This document shows positions 33,665 through 42,582 of a DNA stretch of 64,000 bases, piece after piece. The position numbers and the translations under genes are program-made. The stretch comes from Bradyrhizobium sp. Ai1a-2 (GTDB taxonomy: Bacteria; Pseudomonadota; Alphaproteobacteria; Rhizobiales; Xanthobacteraceae), in contig NZ_AUEZ01000036.1 in assembly GCF_000426245.1 (NCBI RefSeq), positions 27,478 to 91,477 on the forward strand, in the 5' to 3' direction. Position 1 is the first letter of the stretch; the number at the start of each line of letters is the position of its first letter. Below the pieces are notes generated by a model. It worked only from the letters and a program-made list of their open reading frames with translations, had not been told where the DNA came from and made no database searches.

Positions 33665-35419
33665 CTAATTGGCGTGGCCGATTGCCCAGACATAGGAGGC
33701 CACTGCGGCAGTGTCGGCGTCCGACAGCTCGGCGCCGCCCTTCGGCGGCATGACGCCGGTATAGTTGCGCGGGTGCGGTACACCGTCGGTCACCGTCTTG
33801 GCGATCGCCGCAAGGCTGCCGTCGCTCCACACCCAGTTGCCGGAAGTCAGGTCTGGACCGACTGACGTCCCTCGCGCATCTGATCCGTGACATCCGCTGC
33901 AGGTGCCGTTGCTGGCTTCGCCGTGGAAGATACGGTCGCCGAGCGCAACCTGATCTTTAGTGGCGCCAGGCGGCACCGGCAGATTCGCCGTGACGCGCCC
34001 GGCGTCGGCATGGGTCCCTTCCGGCGGCGCTGCCGCACGCTCCGAACCCGATGCCGCGGCGGCTGCCGGTGCTGCAGCCAGTCGCGCGGTTGCCGCATCG
34101 CCGCGATAAGTCACTCGCCAGATACGGCCATGCACGTCGTCGGAGATATAGAGTGCGCCGTCCGGTCCTATCGCAAGGCCGGTCGGTCGAAAGGCGGCGC
34201 GACCGGGATCCTTGTGCGCGCCTGCGAAGCCGTCCGCGAACACCACATAGCTGCCCGTCGCCTTGCCGTCGGCCATCGGCTGGAAGACAACATTGTAGCC
34301 CGCCTGCTCCCGCGGCGCGCGATTCCACGAACCATGGAAAGCGATGAAGGCGCCGTCGCGATAAGGCTCAGGGAACTGCGTGCCGCTATAGATCAGCATG
34401 TCGTTGGGCGCCCAATGACCGGGAAAGGCGGCGACCGGCGCTTGCTTATTGGCACAGACACCAACCGTCTTGCCGCCATCGCCGCCATATTCGGGCGCCA
34501 GGACGAGCTTTTTCTGGTTCTGGTCGTAATAGCATTCCGGCCATCCGTAGTCGGCGCCATCCTTCAGCTCGAGGAGCTCCTCGGCCGGCAACTCGACGCC
34601 CTGCTCGACCGTGTAGAGCTTGGGCCAATTCTGCGACAGCTGATCGCGGCCGTGCTGGGTGACATAGAGCCGCCCAGCCTTGTCCAACGCGAATCCTTCA
34701 CCATTGCGGATGCCGGTGGCGTAGCGCTCGGCCGCCGAGAAGGTCTGATCGGTCTTGTTGGCGTCGTAGCGCCAGGTGCCGGCACGCGTCTCCAGTTCGG
34801 TACACGGATTGAGACCGGGCGATAGCGGCATGCGGTTGTCGGACTGGCAGGCATTGGTGGCGGATCCCAGATCGACGAACAGGTTGCCCCGCGCGTCGAT
34901 AATAAATGGGTGCATCGGGTGGTCGCCGGTCAGTGGCATGCCGGACACGACCGTCTGCGGCTGGCTGGCCGGCGCGATTTCGCCCGGAGCGCGCGCATAA
35001 CGGACGATCTTGTCGTTCAGTTCGGCGTAGAGCGCACCATCATAGAGGGCGATGCCGGTGCCGCCGGCCGCGCCCATGGACTTGTCCGGGCCAAAACGTC
35101 TGATGGCGTCTGCCTTCCCACTGCCAGTCGTGTCCTTGAGCGCGAGCAGAAATCCACCGGCCGGCGGAGTGTCGTTATGGTAGTAGCGGCCGCTCCAGGT
35201 GTTGGCATAGACGACATTGTCGCTGCTGACCGCAAGATGGCGGACATGGCCGAGATTGTCGGCAAAGACCGTGGCGCAGAATCCGGGCGAGAGGGTGATG
35301 CCGATATCCTGATTTTGGCATTCTGCGGCGGCGACGCCATGGGGAGCAGCCGCTGCGGCCATGACCAACATCAAGACGGCTGAAGGGAGATTTATCTTCG
35401 CGCGCTCGTTTGATGGCAT
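33665..35419 (-). CDS. Periplasmic sugar (sorbosone-type) dehydrogenase fused to cytochrome c
   Basis: 584 residues from ATG 35419. Sec signal (LPSAVLMLVMAAAAAPHGVA) then a six-bladed beta-propeller of the soluble glucose/L-sorbosone dehydrogenase family (LSPGFCATVFADNLGHVRHL, RPTGLAIGPDGALYISDDVH, GRIWRVTYRG). After an alanine-rich linker near residue 450 comes a C-terminal monohaem cytochrome c domain with CSGCH and a methionine ligand in GVMPPKGG. Family members are quinoprotein (PQQ) dehydrogenases that pass electrons to their own haem; PQQ use is inferred from the family. No PQQ biosynthesis genes are nearby. Confidence 0.88.
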   Translation of the reverse strand: MPSNERAKINLPSAVLMLVMAAAAAPHGVAAAECQNQDIGITLSPGFCATVFADNLGHVRHLAVSSDNVVYANTWSGRYYHNDTPPAGGFLLALKDTTGSGKADAIRRFGPDKSMGAAGGTGIALYDGALYAELNDKIVRYARAPGEIAPASQPQTVVSGMPLTGDHPMHPFIIDARGNLFVDLGSATNACQSDNRMPLSPGLNPCTELETRAGTWRYDANKTDQTFSAAERYATGIRNGEGFALDKAGRLYVTQHGRDQLSQNWPKLYTVEQGVELPAEELLELKDGADYGWPECYYDQNQKKLVLAPEYGGDGGKTVGVCANKQAPVAAFPGHWAPNDMLIYSGTQFPEPYRDGAFIAFHGSWNRAPREQAGYNVVFQPMADGKATGSYVVFADGFAGAHKDPGRAAFRPTGLAIGPDGALYISDDVHGRIWRVTYRGDAATARLAAAPAAAAASGSERAAAPPEGTHADAGRVTANLPVPPGATKDQVALGDRIFHGEASNGTCSGCHGSDARGTSVGPDLTSGNWVWSDGSLAAIAKTVTDGVPHPRNYTGVMPPKGGAELSDADTAAVASYVWAIGHAN

Positions 35420-35838
35420 TTGTCTCTCGTCCCTTACGCAGCCCAACGGAACTGAACCACGGGCTCGGTTCGCTTCACACCGCTATTTTCTGAAATTTAT
35501 AACGGTAGGTCGTATTGAAACGCAGACATTTCGGATTTGCACGAGTACCGGAGACTCAAAGCTTTGTGATCGGATCGGGCCGCGCCAGCAGCGGACGTTT
35601 CGATTCGACGTGGTCACACCAGGTCTGGAATTGGCAGCAAGCCTTGCGTCGCAGGGGCATGAAATGAGGCGGGGCCAAACGGCGGTGGCATCGCGATAAG
35701 AGCCTTGCGGATCGAGAGATCGAATGTAATCTCGCGGCTGGGGCAGGTTGATGAACCTGACCTGCGTTGGAACTCGATGCAGATTCTTCCCGCTCCGCTT
35801 GTTTGGCGTCGCCGAGGGGCGACGAAAGGGACGCGTTG
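35420..35838. other. 419-base divergent intergenic region
   Basis: Separates the - strand dehydrogenase gene from the + strand NTF2-like gene; contains their promoters. Frames across it show no coding features. AAAGGGA near 35826 is the ribosome site of the NTF2-like gene. Confidence 0.45.
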
Positions 35839-36213
35839 ATGATGGACTGTACCTTCGACCCCATCGCGGTGGTCGTGGATTGGCTCGACTCTTGTAGAGC
35901 GCGAAATCTTGATGAGTTGTTGGACTTGTACGACGCGAGAGGATCGCTCGAATGCGCGTGCGGCGGCCCGTACATCTATCAAGGTCGCGAGGACATCACC
36001 CGCTATTGGTCGATGCGATTGGAGAAGGCGGTCCCACACGCGTTCAGTCTGATCGAACTGGTGCCCACCGGTAGCGACGAGAGGCCCTGCATCGTACTCG
36101 ATTACGTGGCGTACGATGGAAAGCCCGTACGAACTCGCTTCGAGTTTACAAAGGCCGGGAAGATCGCTCGGACCGCTTGTGCACCTGTGATACAGCCTTC
36201 GAAGGCAGCGTAG
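35839..36213 (+). CDS. NTF2/SnoaL-like fold protein
   Basis: 124 residues from ATG 35839 (second ATG at 35842; the frame is open back to a TTG at 35767, but AAAGGGA sits before 35839). The pattern IAVVVDWLDSCRARNLDELL DLYD... with a GREDITRYW segment matches the cone-shaped NTF2-like/SnoaL-like fold used by small isomerases, cyclases and binding proteins. No catalytic residues can be assigned. 59 bases upstream of mosB on the same strand, so possibly co-transcribed with the molybdenum storage genes. Confidence 0.7.
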   Translation: MMDCTFDPIAVVVDWLDSCRARNLDELLDLYDARGSLECACGGPYIYQGREDITRYWSMRLEKAVPHAFSLIELVPTGSDERPCIVLDYVAYDGKPVRTRFEFTKAGKIARTACAPVIQPSKAA

Positions 36214-36272
36214 ATCCAAGGTCGTATTGCGACTTTTCACCCCGAGCGCATTGAAGAAAAGGACGTTTCCTT

Positions 36273-37085
36273 ATGGCAAACACGACGGCGGAGCTTGAAG
36301 CGCTCCTCATGCAGCGTTCACTCACCGATCCGGAGCTTGCGGTTGCGGTGGACACGGCGACGAACTTCCGGATCCTGCCGGATGCTACCGTGATCAAGAT
36401 CGGCGGACAGAGCATCATCGACCGCGGTCGCGCCGCGGTCTACCCGCTCGTTGACGAGATCGTCTCTGCCCGCAACCTGCACAAACTTCTCATCGGAACC
36501 GGAGCAGGCACCCGCGCTCGGCATCTCTACTCGATCGCGGCCGGGCTTCGCTTGCCGGCCGGTGTGCTCTCGCAACTCGGCGCCTCGGTCGCCGATCAGA
36601 ACGCGGCGATGCTGGGGCAACTCCTTGCGAAGCACGGTATATCCGCAGTCAGCAGCGCCGGGCTCTCGGCTGTGCCGCTCTACCTTGCCGAGGTGAACGC
36701 CGTCATCTTCAGCGGCATGCCGCCCTATAGCCTCTGGATGCGCCCCGCGGCCGAGGGCATGATCCCGCCCTACCGTACCGACGCCGGATGCTTCCTCGTT
36801 GCCGAGCAGTTTGGCTGCAAGGCAATGATCTATGTGAAGGATGAAAACGGCCTCTACACCGCGAACCCAAAGACGTCGAAGAACGCGACCTTCATTCCCA
36901 AGATCTCGGTGGCCGAGATGAAAGCCAAGGGGCTGCAGGACTCGATCCTCGAGTTCCCGGTGCTCGATCTTCTCACCTCGGCACGCTATGTCCGCGAGGT
37001 GCAGGTCGTAAATGGCCTTGTCCCCGGCAATCTGACCCGAGCGCTCGCCGGCGAGCACGTCGGCACCATCATCACCGCGAGCTGA
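36273..37085 (+). CDS. mosB: Molybdenum storage protein subunit beta (MosB)
   Basis: 270 residues, the same length as Azotobacter vinelandii MosB and recognisably very similar throughout: ANTTAELEALLMQRSLTDPE, FRILPDATVIKIGGQSIIDR, LLIGTGAGTRARHLYSIAAG, VNAVIFSGMPPYSLWMRPAA, ILEFPVLDLLTSARYVREVQ. MoSto is an amino-acid-kinase-fold heterohexamer that uses ATP to pack polyoxomolybdate clusters in a cage, a reserve for nitrogenase and other Mo enzymes. AAGGA precedes the ATG. mosA follows after 14 bases. Confidence 0.95.
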   Translation: MANTTAELEALLMQRSLTDPELAVAVDTATNFRILPDATVIKIGGQSIIDRGRAAVYPLVDEIVSARNLHKLLIGTGAGTRARHLYSIAAGLRLPAGVLSQLGASVADQNAAMLGQLLAKHGISAVSSAGLSAVPLYLAEVNAVIFSGMPPYSLWMRPAAEGMIPPYRTDAGCFLVAEQFGCKAMIYVKDENGLYTANPKTSKNATFIPKISVAEMKAKGLQDSILEFPVLDLLTSARYVREVQVVNGLVPGNLTRALAGEHVGTIITAS

Positions 37086-37099
37086 AGAGAACCATCGTC

Positions 37100-37930
37100 A
37101 TGGCCGACACCAACCAGATCAAGCACGTCGCCTCGCCGCTCGCGCGCCAGACTCTGCTCGACGGCAATCTCACCCGTCCCGTCGCCGGCGGACGCCCGAT
37201 CCGGCTTCTCCCGTGGCTGCAGGTCGTCAAGATCGGCGGCCGCTCCATCATGGATCGCGGCCATGAGGCGATACTCCCGCTCGTGGCCGAGCTACGGGCG
37301 CTTTTGCCCGAGCACCGTCTGCTGATCCTGACCGGTGCCGGCATCCGTGCCCGCCACCTCTACAGCGTTGGCCTCGACCTCGGTCTGCCGGTAGGGTCGC
37401 TCGCCCCGCTCGCCGCGAGCGAGGCCGGCCAGAACGGCCATATCCTTGCGTCCTTGCTCGCGCCTGAGGGTGTCTCTTATGTCGAGCATCCCACCATCGC
37501 GAGCCAACTCGCCATCCATCTCTCCGCGGCCCGCGCAGTCGTGGGAAGCGCTTTTCCTCCGTATCACCATCACGAGTTCCCGACCTCGCGCATCCCGCTC
37601 CACCGAGCCGACACCGGCGCGTTTCTGCTCGCCGACGCGCTTGGCGCTGCTGGCCTCACGATCGTGGAGGACGTGGATGGGGTGTACACCAGTGATCCCC
37701 ATGGCGCCGACGGGAAACAGGCGAAGTTGCTCCGAGAGACAAGCGCCGCCGAGCTTGCGAAGCATCGGGGCACGCTCCCGTTCGATCCGGCGCTCATCGA
37801 GGTCATGGCGAACGCGCGACACATCGAGCACGTGCAGGTCGTGAACGGACTCGTTCCCGGTCGACTCACTGCGGCGCTGCGCGGCCAGCATGTCGGGTCG
37901 ATCGTTCACACCGGCGCGCGCCCGGCCTGA
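37100..37930 (+). CDS. mosA: Molybdenum storage protein subunit alpha (MosA)
   Basis: 276 residues, the same length as A. vinelandii MosA. Conserved stretches include RPIRLLPWLQVVKIGGRSIM, LLPEHRLLILTGAGIRARHL, GLPVGSLAPLAASEAGQNGH, the histidine-rich PPYHHHEFP loop that helps bind molybdate clusters, and VVNGLVPGRLTAALRGQHVG. Partner of MosB in the storage cage. The two genes form an operon in the order mosB-mosA. No nitrogenase, mod or molybdenum cofactor genes are in the window, so Mo demand must come from elsewhere. Confidence 0.95.
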   Translation: MADTNQIKHVASPLARQTLLDGNLTRPVAGGRPIRLLPWLQVVKIGGRSIMDRGHEAILPLVAELRALLPEHRLLILTGAGIRARHLYSVGLDLGLPVGSLAPLAASEAGQNGHILASLLAPEGVSYVEHPTIASQLAIHLSAARAVVGSAFPPYHHHEFPTSRIPLHRADTGAFLLADALGAAGLTIVEDVDGVYTSDPHGADGKQAKLLRETSAAELAKHRGTLPFDPALIEVMANARHIEHVQVVNGLVPGRLTAALRGQHVGSIVHTGARPA

Positions 37931-38297
37931 GGGCCGGCGCGATGGGCGAGCAGACGACATTCGAAACGAAAAGGCCCGCAACTGAGGTGGCCTTATTTCT
38001 TGTTGCACGCATCCTCGATGCACAGCCAATCATGGTCGGAGAACTACGGAAGGGACCCTTACTCTTTCTCCCTCCATGAGGCAGGGTTCTTGGCTCTTGC
38101 GGCCAATGAAAATGTCGGGACAAACTGCCGTCGCCGCCGGTGGGAATGACGGGGATGAAAGCAGCGCCCGTGCTGCGTCGTTCCGGAAAACCCGAGGGTC
38201 AGCTTGCCAGGCTGGCTGAATGAATGGTGCCGACCGCGATTGCGGGGCGCACTTCCTTGGCCGTTTCGAGACCTGACAGGCGCCCGGAGCAGAACCA
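37931..38297. other. 367-base intergenic region
   Basis: Between mosA and the histidine kinase gene, both +. Holds the kinase promoter. I see no ORF with coding character and no clear terminator hairpin with a T run. Confidence 0.45.
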
Positions 38298-40241
38298 ATG
38301 GACGACAATGCGACTTCGCCAACGGCGATCACCTCGCGTACTTATCTGATCCTTAGCGTCGCCATCGCTATTGGGACCTTCATCGTTGACGCAATCACCC
38401 CCGCCGAATCGGTGATTGCCGCGCTGTACGTCGGCGTCGTCTTGCTGTGTGCCCGGTTTCTTCAAACGCGTGGTGTTGTGCTCGTATCCTTCGGCTGCAT
38501 GGTGCTGACGGTGCTTGCTCATTTTCTGACGCCATACGACGACGATTTCGAAACCATCTCCATTTCGAACCGCATTCTCAGCCTTGCGGCGATCGGCGTT
38601 GCGACTTTCCTCGCCGTGCAAAGCCGATCACAAGAGATGGTTTTGCGCGAGCAGGCAGGACTCCTCGACCTTACCCACGATACAATCTTTGTGCGCGACA
38701 TGAAGGATGTCATCACCTACTGGAACCGCGGCGCCGAGGAGCTGTACGGGTGGAAGAAGGCAGAGGCCATCGGCAGGGTCACTCACGACCTCATGCGCAC
38801 GATTTTTCCCATGCCGCTCAAAGCGATCATGGAAGAGTTGCTTCGCACCGGTCGCTGGGAAGGAGAGCTCGTCCACACGAGGAAGGACGGCACGCAGGCA
38901 ATCGTGGCCAGTCGGTGGTCGCTGCAAAAGGACGCACGTGGCCTTCCGGTCGCGATCCTGGAGACCAACAATGACATCAGCGATCGCAAGCGCGCGGAGG
39001 ATGCGCTGCGGGAGAGCGAGAGGCGATACAAGAGCATCTTCCGGACGGCGGGCGTGTCGATCTGGGAAGAGGACTTCTCTCAGATCAAAGCGGCCATCGA
39101 CGAACTGAGAGCTCAAGGCGTTGAAAACTTCCGCGCCTATTTTGCGGCACATCCGGAGATCGTACGAGAGTTCATCTCGTGTGCGAAGGTTGTCGACGTA
39201 AACGATGCAACAGTCGAGCTGTTCAAAGCGCAGAGCAAGGATGAGCTCCTCCATTCGCTGGATGCCGTATTCACCTCCGAAACATTGGAAGCGTTTGCCG
39301 GGGAGTTGATCGCCGTCGCAGAAGAGCGCCCATATTTTTCAGCCGAAACGATTCTCCAAACACTGAAGGGAGACAAACTGACAGTCCTCTTTGCGATCAC
39401 CTTTCCGCCCCGACCTTCCAGGCTCGATCGCGTGTTGGTGACAATCACTGACATTACCGAGCGCAAGCGGGCCGAGGAGGCGCTGCACGAGGCTCAGGCC
39501 GAACTCGCCCATATTACGCGCGTCACCACGATGAACGCGCTGACCTCCTCCATCGCCCACGAGGTCAGCCAGCCACTTAGCGCCATTGTCAGCAACGGCT
39601 ATGCGGGCCTGCGCTGGATCGACCGCCAGCCGCCCGATCTCGAGGGGGCGCGAAGGACGTTCGAGCACATCGTCGGAGATGGGCATCGGGCTGGCGAGGT
39701 GATCGGGCGGGTGCGCGGGCTCCTCAAGAAGACACCCACCATCAGGGGAAGTGTTGATGTGACCGAGCTGATCCAGGATACGGTCGCCGTGGTCCATGGT
39801 GAAGTGCTCCGCAATGGGATCCTGCTGCGGACCGAGTTAGCGCGCGAACTTCCGCCTGTGGTCGGCGACCGAGTACAGGTGCAGCAGGTGCTGCTGAACC
39901 TGATGATGAACGGCATCGACGCCATGAAGGAGGTGACGGAGCGGCCGCGCGAACTCTGGATCCGGTCCCATCTCGATGAATCCGGGGCAGTGGGCGTAGC
40001 GGTGCACGACACCGGGGTCGGGCTGGATCCGAGCAATGTGGAACGCCTGTTCGAGGCGTTCTATACGACCAAGTCCGAAGGCATGGGCATGGGCTTGGCG
40101 ATCTGCCGATCGATTATCGAGGCGCACGGCGGACGATTGGGGGCATCTCCGAACCAGCCCTGTGGGGCCGTATTCAAGTTCAGCCTGCCGCGCGAGCGGG
40201 ACGAAACCGCTTCCGCGGCGGCCGAGCCAGGGGAGCATTGA
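38298..40241 (+). CDS. PAS-domain sensor histidine kinase
   Basis: 647 residues. N-terminal hydrophobic region with about three or four membrane helices (residues 15-110: LILSVAIAIGTFIVDAI, VVLVSFGCMVLTVLAHFL), a PAS domain at about 115-235 (LDLTHDTIFVRDMKDVITYW), a second PAS-like domain at about 245-395, then HisKA with phospho-acceptor H421 (SSIAHEVSQPLSAIVSN) and a HATPase_c domain (N box LNLMMNGIDAM, G1 DTGVGLD, G2 GMGMGLAICRSI). The H-box type is that of FixL-related kinases, but no haem ligand can be assigned. No response regulator lies next to it, so its partner is unknown. Confidence 0.9.
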   Translation: MDDNATSPTAITSRTYLILSVAIAIGTFIVDAITPAESVIAALYVGVVLLCARFLQTRGVVLVSFGCMVLTVLAHFLTPYDDDFETISISNRILSLAAIGVATFLAVQSRSQEMVLREQAGLLDLTHDTIFVRDMKDVITYWNRGAEELYGWKKAEAIGRVTHDLMRTIFPMPLKAIMEELLRTGRWEGELVHTRKDGTQAIVASRWSLQKDARGLPVAILETNNDISDRKRAEDALRESERRYKSIFRTAGVSIWEEDFSQIKAAIDELRAQGVENFRAYFAAHPEIVREFISCAKVVDVNDATVELFKAQSKDELLHSLDAVFTSETLEAFAGELIAVAEERPYFSAETILQTLKGDKLTVLFAITFPPRPSRLDRVLVTITDITERKRAEEALHEAQAELAHITRVTTMNALTSSIAHEVSQPLSAIVSNGYAGLRWIDRQPPDLEGARRTFEHIVGDGHRAGEVIGRVRGLLKKTPTIRGSVDVTELIQDTVAVVHGEVLRNGILLRTELARELPPVVGDRVQVQQVLLNLMMNGIDAMKEVTERPRELWIRSHLDESGAVGVAVHDTGVGLDPSNVERLFEAFYTTKSEGMGMGLAICRSIIEAHGGRLGASPNQPCGAVFKFSLPRERDETASAAAEPGEH

Positions 40242-40272
40242 GTGTGGCCGGACGCTTGCGAGGGCAACTAGT

Positions 40273-41157
40273 CTAGCCCTTCATTCCCGTGATCGAGCTG
40301 CTGACCGCCCGCGGATCGCGGAGCGGCCAGCGGCCGCAATCGACCTGGGCCAGGAAATCGCCGACGATCCGGTTGTAGTCTTCCGGCTCCTCGATGTTGA
40401 TCGCGTGTCCCGAATTTGGCATCACCGCGAGCGCGGATGACGGGATGCTCTGCTTCATGAGAATGCCCGGCAGCAGGCACGGCCAATCCTCGTCGCCGGT
40501 GATGATCAACGTCGGCACGGTGATGCGTTTCATCTCCTCGACCAGCGAATAAAGCGAAGGCCGCTCCTTCTGCACGCCCTGCTGTGTGTTGGCCGATCCG
40601 ACCGCCGAATGTTCGGCCAGCATGGCCTTGAACTCGGCGTGACCGCGCGGATCCTTGTTCTGATATTGTACGCGCGTCGGCCCGTAGGCATAGCGCTCGG
40701 CGAACGCCGTCATGCCGTCGCGCCGGATCATGTCGGCGATCACGTCGGCCTCGGCGCGGAACGTCTCGCGCTTGTCCGGCTCGGCGCCGTAGCCGCAGCC
40801 GCCGACGCAGAGTGATAGCGCCCGCTCAGGGTGACGCAGGCCGAAATGCAGGGTCGCAAAGCCGCCCATCGACAGGCCGACGATATGCGCCTGCCGCTCG
40901 CCGATATGATCGAGCACTGCGAGGATGTCGTCGGCGGCGCGTGCCTGCGAATAGGATGAGACCTGCTCCGGCACCTCGGACGGTGGGAAGCCGCGCGCGT
41001 TCAAGGCAATGCTGCGATAGCGCTTGCCGAAATGCCGCATCTGCAGCTCGTAGCTCCGCAGGTCGCCGGCGAATTCATGAACGAAGATGACGGGGCGGCC
41101 GGCTCCCGTTTCCTCGAAATAAAGGCGCACGCCGTCATCCGTCGTCGCATAGGGCAT
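40273..41157 (-). CDS. Alpha/beta hydrolase of the catabolic operon
   Basis: 294 residues, full alpha/beta-hydrolase fold. Nucleophile serine in GLSMGG, acid aspartate in ITGDEDWPC, histidine in NSGHAINIEEPE; the oxyanion region is VHEFAGD where HG is usual. Related to 3-oxoadipate enol-lactonase and other C-C/amide or ester hydrolases. Last gene of the six-gene operon, 15 bases after the dihydropyrimidinase gene, so probably acts on the ring-opened product. Exact substrate unknown. Confidence 0.8.
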   Translation of the reverse strand: MPYATTDDGVRLYFEETGAGRPVIFVHEFAGDLRSYELQMRHFGKRYRSIALNARGFPPSEVPEQVSSYSQARAADDILAVLDHIGERQAHIVGLSMGGFATLHFGLRHPERALSLCVGGCGYGAEPDKRETFRAEADVIADMIRRDGMTAFAERYAYGPTRVQYQNKDPRGHAEFKAMLAEHSAVGSANTQQGVQKERPSLYSLVEEMKRITVPTLIITGDEDWPCLLPGILMKQSIPSSALAVMPNSGHAINIEEPEDYNRIVGDFLAQVDCGRWPLRDPRAVSSSITGMKG

Positions 41158-41172
41158 GTTGATCTCCCGTGG

Positions 41173-42582
41173 TCAGAAATTGGCCGTCGCCGCCGGCTTG
41201 CTTCGCGGCAGGTAGGTGCCGTGGCCCTTGGCTCCGACGAGGATGCCATCGTCGACCACCACGCGTCCGCGCACCATGGTCAGCACCGGCCAGCCCGTCA
41301 CCTCGAGCCCCTCATAGGGCGTGTAGTCAGCGCCATCATGGATGAGTTCATGGCGGATCGTGACCTTGCGCTTCGGATCCCACAGCGCGATGTCGGCGTC
41401 CGATCCCACCGCGACCGTGCCCTTGCGCGGATAGAGGCCGTAGATCTTGGCGTGATTGGTCGCGCTGAACGCGACGAAATCGTTGAGGTCGATGCGGCCC
41501 TTCACCACGCCTTCCGAGAACAGGATCGGCAGCCGCGTCGCCACGCCGGGAATGCCGTTCGGCACCCAGCGGAAACTGGTGCGGCCCCTGGGCGCGAGCT
41601 TTCCCTGCGGGTCGTCATAGCGGAACGGGCAATGGTCGGATGAGAACACCGAGAACACCTTCTGCTGCAGGCCTTCCCAGCACGCCTGTTGGCTCGCGAT
41701 GTCACGTGGCGGCGGCGAGCACACATACTTGGCGCCTTCCATGTTGAGCTGTTCCAGATCCTTCTCGGTCAGAACCAGATATTGCGGACAGGTCTCGCCG
41801 AGCACGTTCAGCCCGCGCTGCCGGGCGCGGCGGATTTCCTCCATCGCTTCGCGGTTCGACACGTGCACGATCATGATCGGCACGTCGACGAGTTCGGCCA
41901 GCGAGATGGCGCGATGCGTGGCCTCGCGCTCGACCGGGATCGGCCGCGAGGTCGCATGGAAGCGCGGCGCGGTCTTGCCGGCGCGTTCGAGACGGTCGGT
42001 GAGGAAGCGGATGGCGTCGAAATTTTCCGCGTGCACCATCAGCATCGCGCCCGTCTCGCGCGCGACCGACATGGTTTCGAGCAGTTCGCGATCCGACAGC
42101 GCCAGCCCCTCATAGGTCATGAACACCTTGAGCGAGGTGTAGCCATCCTCCACCAGCGCCGGCAGCTCCTGGCCGAGCACCTGCTCGGTCGGGTCGGTGA
42201 CGATGAGGTGGAAGGCGACATCGACGTGACATTCGCCTTCCGCCAGCGCGTGGTAGCGCCGCAGCGCCTCGCGCAGCGTCTGGCCTTTCTCCTGCAGGCA
42301 GAACGGCAGCACGGTGGTGTTGCCGCCGAACGCCGCCGAACGCGTGCCGCTGGCAAAGCCGTCGGCCATGACGATGCCGTCGCCGGATGGCTGGGCAAAA
42401 TGCACGTGGCTGTCGATGCCGCCGGGCAGCACCAGGCGATCGGTGGCGTCGATGATCGTCTCCGCCGCGCCGAGGTCGTGCCCCAGGGCCGCGATCTTGC
42501 CGCCCTGGATTCCCACGTCGCAGGCAAAGGTGTCGGCGGCGGTCGCAACGGTGCCGCCGCGGATGATGGTGTCGAACGGCAT
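41173..42582 (-). CDS. Dihydropyrimidinase / hydantoinase family cyclic amide hydrolase
   Basis: 469 residues, complete. All metal-site residues of the binuclear amidohydrolase are present: H59 and H61 (DSHVHFAQP), the carboxylated lysine K152 (GYTSLKVFMTYEG), H184 (MVHAEN), a histidine in VHVSNREA and an aspartate in SSDHCPF. It opens cyclic ureides or imides such as dihydropyrimidines, hydantoins or succinimide-type rings. Shares one base with the racemase-like gene upstream. No beta-ureidopropionase or carbamoylase follows, which argues against simple uracil breakdown. Confidence 0.9.
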   Translation of the reverse strand: MPFDTIIRGGTVATAADTFACDVGIQGGKIAALGHDLGAAETIIDATDRLVLPGGIDSHVHFAQPSGDGIVMADGFASGTRSAAFGGNTTVLPFCLQEKGQTLREALRRYHALAEGECHVDVAFHLIVTDPTEQVLGQELPALVEDGYTSLKVFMTYEGLALSDRELLETMSVARETGAMLMVHAENFDAIRFLTDRLERAGKTAPRFHATSRPIPVEREATHRAISLAELVDVPIMIVHVSNREAMEEIRRARQRGLNVLGETCPQYLVLTEKDLEQLNMEGAKYVCSPPPRDIASQQACWEGLQQKVFSVFSSDHCPFRYDDPQGKLAPRGRTSFRWVPNGIPGVATRLPILFSEGVVKGRIDLNDFVAFSATNHAKIYGLYPRKGTVAVGSDADIALWDPKRKVTIRHELIHDGADYTPYEGLEVTGWPVLTMVRGRVVVDDGILVGAKGHGTYLPRSKPAATANF

